64,000 nt of DNA from assembly GCA_947500645.1 (NCBI GenBank), contig CANMSD010000002.1, forward strand, positions 248,001 to 312,000, read 5' to 3'. The DNA comes from an uncultured Erythrobacter sp. Lineage in GTDB: Bacteria > Pseudomonadota > Alphaproteobacteria > Sphingomonadales > Sphingomonadaceae. The notes under the pieces are model-generated. The model had not been told where the DNA came from and ran no database searches. It worked only from the letters and a program-made list of their open reading frames with translations. Both the position numbers and the translations under genes were made by a program. Positions 56,282 to 64,000 of this stretch are shown piece by piece. Each line of letters starts with the position of its first letter. Within the stretch, counting starts at the first letter, position 1.

Positions 56282-57643
56282 TTATGAATCCGACGCCCTC
56301 TCCAACCGTCGCCGCGCGACCTCTTCGCCCAGAACCGGCAGCAGATCGCCCATATCCGGACCGTGGTTCTGGCCGGTGAGGGCCTGACGCAACGGCAGGA
56401 ACAGCGCCTTACCTTTGCGGCCCGTACTGTCTTTCAGCTTCGAAGTCAGCGCTCCCCACGGATTGTCGTTCCATTCCAGCGCAGCCGCCGCTTCGCTCAG
56501 ATAGGCCCGGTCTTCGTCGGAAAAATCGGGCAGCTCGATCGGGCCGGTAACGATGCGCCAATAATCGTGCGCGCCGCCGACTGTCTCAAGATTGGGCCGG
56601 ATCGCGTGCCAGGCCTCTTCGCCCATCCCCTCAGGAAGGCGGTCCGACACATCGGCAAAGCCCAGTTGGTGCACGATTGCTGTATTAATCCGGTCGAGAT
56701 CGGCATCGTCGAACTTTGCCGGTGCGCGGCCAAAGGTGGAAAGATCGAATGTCTCGAGCAGGGTTTCGCGGCTCGCAATCGGCTCCACCGGGAGGGATGT
56801 GCCAAGGCGGGCGAGCAGTGCGATGATCGCTTCAGGCTCGATGCCGCGCTCGCGAAAGGCGTCGCATCCAAGCGAGCCAAGACGCTTGGAAAGCTTACCC
56901 TCGCGGCCAACCAGAAGAGCCTCATGCGCGAATTTCGGTAGTTCGTTTGCTCCGCCTGATGCTGCAGAAAATTGTGCAGCATAAAGTGCGGTAAACATCT
57001 GAATTTGAACGGCAGTATTGGAAACATGGTCTTCGCCGCGCAGCACCTGCGTCACGCCCATTTCGATGTCGTCGACCGTACTCGGCAGCATATAGAGCCA
57101 GGAGCTGTCGGCACGGCGGATCACTGGGTCGGAAAGCTGCGAAGCGTCGAATTTCTGCTTGCCGCGTACGCCATCTTCCCACTCGATCGGCTCATCATGA
57201 TCGAGCTTGAAACGCCAGTGCGGTGCGACGCCTTCTGCCTCCTTCGCTGCGCGCTCTTCATCGCTCAGCTTTAGCGCGCCGCGATCATAGATCGGCGGTA
57301 GGCCGCGCCCCAGCAGAACCTTGCGCTTCAGCTCCAATTCCTGCTGCGTTTCGTAAGCGGGATAGATCCGGCCCGCCGCTTTCAGAATCTCGAACGCCGC
57401 GTCATAACGCTCCAGCCGCAGAGACTGCCGCTCCTCCATATCCGTTTCAATGCCCAGCCACGCGAGGTCTTCGCGAATGGCTTCGACATACTCTTCCTTG
57501 GAACGCGCGGCATCGGTGTCATCGATCCGCAGCAGGAATTTGCCGCCAGCTTTGCGCGCCAGCATCCAGTTGTGCAGCGCGGTGCGGATGTTTCCGACAT
57601 GAAGGCGGCCCGTGGGAGCGGGCGCAAAACGAGTTATTGTCAT
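56282..57643 (-). CDS. gltX: Glutamate-tRNA ligase
   Basis: 453 residues, class I synthetase: RFAPAPTGRLHVGNIRTALH with the HVGN box, KFLLRIDDTDAARSKEEY, VLRGEDHVSNT and the KLSKR loop (GKLSKRLGSLG). It charges tRNA-Glu, and tRNA-Gln if the organism uses the amidotransferase route. ATG 57643 was chosen at the family start. Confidence 0.95.
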   Translation of the reverse strand: MTITRFAPAPTGRLHVGNIRTALHNWMLARKAGGKFLLRIDDTDAARSKEEYVEAIREDLAWLGIETDMEERQSLRLERYDAAFEILKAAGRIYPAYETQQELELKRKVLLGRGLPPIYDRGALKLSDEERAAKEAEGVAPHWRFKLDHDEPIEWEDGVRGKQKFDASQLSDPVIRRADSSWLYMLPSTVDDIEMGVTQVLRGEDHVSNTAVQIQMFTALYAAQFSAASGGANELPKFAHEALLVGREGKLSKRLGSLGCDAFRERGIEPEAIIALLARLGTSLPVEPIASRETLLETFDLSTFGRAPAKFDDADLDRINTAIVHQLGFADVSDRLPEGMGEEAWHAIRPNLETVGGAHDYWRIVTGPIELPDFSDEDRAYLSEAAAALEWNDNPWGALTSKLKDSTGRKGKALFLPLRQALTGQNHGPDMGDLLPVLGEEVARRRLERASDS

Positions 57644-57707
57644 GCCGGTTGCGGTAGCCAGCGCAGGCGGCGCGGGCAAGCTCTAGTGGCGACGATTGCC
57701 GGCCTGT

Positions 57708-58163
57708 CTAGCCGTGCGATTCCGCCGCAACCAAGGCGATGGAATGCTCCCACAACCTGCCGATGCGATCGTGGCGGATAAGTCCGGAAAGCTCGGCCTC
57801 GAACGCATCGCGCTGGCCCTTTGCGGCGCAGTCAACCGACGATGCGAGGGCGGCCTCATCATGAGTGAGCGCGCAGCAGCAGAAGCGCGAAACATGGATA
57901 TTCTCCGGCCATATGCGCGTAATCGCCTGCGCAAGAGCAAGCGACGCGCTCGCAGACGCGACGCTGCCCAGCCGAACGGCAAGCTCGGCGACCGGATCGT
58001 GCCCCGCCCGCTCATACAGCGCGATCAGGCGCAGCGAGTAGATGAAACGCGCGGCTATAGATCCGTGAGCTTCAATCCGCCTCGGTTGAGCCAGGGACGT
58101 CAGCCATTTGTTCGAGGTTGCAGGGGGAGTTTGGGCATCCGGCTTTGAATAAGGCGTCTTCAT
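57708..58163 (-). CDS. Hypothetical helical protein
   Basis: 151 residues, largely helical (HGSIAARFIYSLRLIALYER, VAELAVRLGSVASASASLAL). ATG 58163; the frame is open upstream to 58235 without support. It lies upstream of gltX on the same strand, 65 bp away. Competing frames in the same stretch look like shadows. No family recognised. Confidence 0.5.
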   Translation of the reverse strand: MKTPYSKPDAQTPPATSNKWLTSLAQPRRIEAHGSIAARFIYSLRLIALYERAGHDPVAELAVRLGSVASASASLALAQAITRIWPENIHVSRFCCCALTHDEAALASSVDCAAKGQRDAFEAELSGLIRHDRIGRLWEHSIALVAAESHG

Positions 58164-58304
58164 CGGACCTCGACAGCATTGCGAGAACAAGGGACAACGA
58201 GCGGCTGAATGGCCGACTCGCACCCTGAGACGCACCGCGCCTCTGATCGCAATACTACCTTATCGCAATTGCTTCGCAATAGCGAATATACAACTTTCCT
58301 GTCT

Positions 58305-59015
58305 CTACTTCGGCCTAATTACAAAATTGTGCTCGATGTAGAGGAACACCTCGGTCTGGCTTGCCTGCTTGAAATAGAGGTCTGATTCCAGCCCGCGGAT
58401 CTCAATCCCGTAATCGCTGCCAAACATCCCCGCATAACGCCTGGACTCGTCCGCTATCGCCTTCACCACGGCACCGCGATATTGATCGGGATCGTCGATC
58501 GCGAGATCGGTGCTGCCAGTCTCAATGTACGATCGGCCCGTTGCCGGCACATTCTTGCGAAAAGCCTCGATGGTCTCATCAACCTGGTCCTGACCTTTGA
58601 ACCTGCCCCCAACAGGAAGCCGCGCATAGAGCTTCACCCGCGTCGTATCGGGGCGGTTACCGCGCCCATAGGTCAAGAGATCCTCCATGGTCGCAAGGGT
58701 CAAAGGCGAGAGCTTGTACTCACCTGCAACCAGCGAGATGCCCTGGCTCTGCGCCCTCTCAATCGTGGCACGAAGCATGGCGGTCACTTCATCCCTGCGC
58801 ACTGTTGCATCGCGCGAATCCGAATTCACAAAGATCGGTTTGACGAAATAGTCAGCTGTGCGTGTCAGCCCGATGGCAGATTGCTCATCGTCGTAAAACT
58901 CATCGTAGTCCGAGCGCTCGATCCGCGATCCGGTAACAACCACCGTATCCTGTGCCATCGCCGCAGTTGGCGCGAGAATCCCCGCGACCACAGTCAAACC
59001 CAATAGCCTTTTCAT
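58305..59015 (-). CDS. Exported SIMPL-like (DUF541) protein
   Basis: 236 residues with a signal peptide (GLTVVAGILAPTAAMAQ). The mature N-terminus reads TVVVTGSRIERSDYDEF, similar to the TonB-box region of receptors, but the length excludes a receptor. The remainder (TADYFVKPIFVNSDSRD, DEVTAMLRATIERAQSQGIS) is compatible with SIMPL/DUF541 periplasmic proteins. Downstream of rpoC beyond its terminator. Confidence 0.55.
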   Translation of the reverse strand: MKRLLGLTVVAGILAPTAAMAQDTVVVTGSRIERSDYDEFYDDEQSAIGLTRTADYFVKPIFVNSDSRDATVRRDEVTAMLRATIERAQSQGISLVAGEYKLSPLTLATMEDLLTYGRGNRPDTTRVKLYARLPVGGRFKGQDQVDETIEAFRKNVPATGRSYIETGSTDLAIDDPDQYRGAVVKAIADESRRYAGMFGSDYGIEIRGLESDLYFKQASQTEVFLYIEHNFVIRPK

Positions 59016-59091
59016 GTGCTTCCCTCCCTGCTTTCAAGGAGCAAGCTACCACGATCACGCTTTGCGACAAGCTGAACCGTCACAAAGAAAA

Positions 59092-59128
59092 ACCCCGCCG
59101 GAGCAAGAAGCTCCAGCGGGGTCTTTTT
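59092..59128 (-). terminator. Rho-independent terminator after rpoC
   Basis: ACCCCGC-GGAGC and GCTCC-GCGGGGT stem around an AAGAA loop, with T runs on both sides, so it can act in both directions. It lies 37 bp past the rpoC stop and ends the rpoBC transcript. Confidence 0.9.
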
Positions 59129-59164
59129 CTATTGAGCCGTCGAAACGACCATAGGTCTTGCCGC

Positions 59165-64000
<4,836 letters not shown>

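Noticed and set aside
58305..59015. TonB-dependent receptor
   Set aside because: VVVTGSRI looks like a TonB box, but the protein has 236 residues and no plug or barrel repeats.

Overview
The window looks like a chromosome segment of an alphaproteobacterium, most likely a sphingomonad such as the Erythrobacteraceae. This is inferred from RpoB/RpoC, GapR (DUF2312), a DUF1244 protein, the NDUFA9-like SDR, the PurU/PurT pair and a DUF4102 integrase. No rRNA and no CRISPR array was seen. There is one tRNA, tRNA-Leu(CAG), at 35572-35658 on the minus strand. Layout: (1) 1-2430 is chromosomal flank: a small Gly-rich exported protein, an O-antigen-ligase-like membrane protein and a TPR protein. (2) 2432-35591 is an integrated island of about 33 kb. 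Its right edge is the 3' end of the tRNA-Leu gene; its left edge is a copy of that 3' end lacking one C. GGTGGGC pairs spaced 12 bp and AGCTGAACAT motifs lie just inside both ends. (3) 35661-64000 is ordinary core genome up to rpoC and the 3' end of rpoB.

The island reads as a defence-rich mobilisable element. At the left are a DUF4102 tyrosine integrase, then a two-gene module (TIR domain fused to a DeoR-type winged helix plus sugar-phosphate sensor, with an overlapping Cof-type HAD phosphatase), then a minus-strand operon of a HerA/VirD4-like ATPase, a 49-residue protein and a large serine recombinase. Next come an XRE regulator with a perfect inverted repeat abutting its start codon, a degenerate RuvC-like protein, a strongly structured leader and a DUF3768 gene. 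The middle (10931-17411) is a three-gene operon of exported proteins of unknown function; all junctions overlap and a run of ten G lies in the ribosome-binding region of the first gene. Then follows a second transfer-like cluster (Replic_Relax-like protein, coupling ATPase, two-TM protein) with a long inverted repeat upstream of it that could be a transfer origin. No mating-pair channel and no classical relaxase was recognised.

The right third of the island (23001-34515, minus strand) is a tight six-gene operon: SNF2-type helicase, 61-residue protein, SMC/ABC ATPase with a HEPN-like RNxxxxH motif in its C-terminal domain, AIPR protein with a PD-(D/E)xK-like N-terminus, type III methyltransferase (Mod) and type III restriction subunit (Res). 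Its logic resembles PrrC/RloC, ABC-HEPN nucleases that guard restriction systems, but here attached to a type III system together with AIPR and SNF2 proteins. This operon and the TIR-DeoR/HAD pair are the best candidates for undescribed systems.

In the core region the notable items are an exported small protein wedged between rpoB and rpoC with ATGA overlaps on both sides, an AAC(3)-I-like acetyltransferase, a 30-residue membrane peptide coupled to ruvC, a degenerate GGDEF protein and a PilZ-XRE regulator. All functional calls come from reading motifs by eye; no database search was possible.
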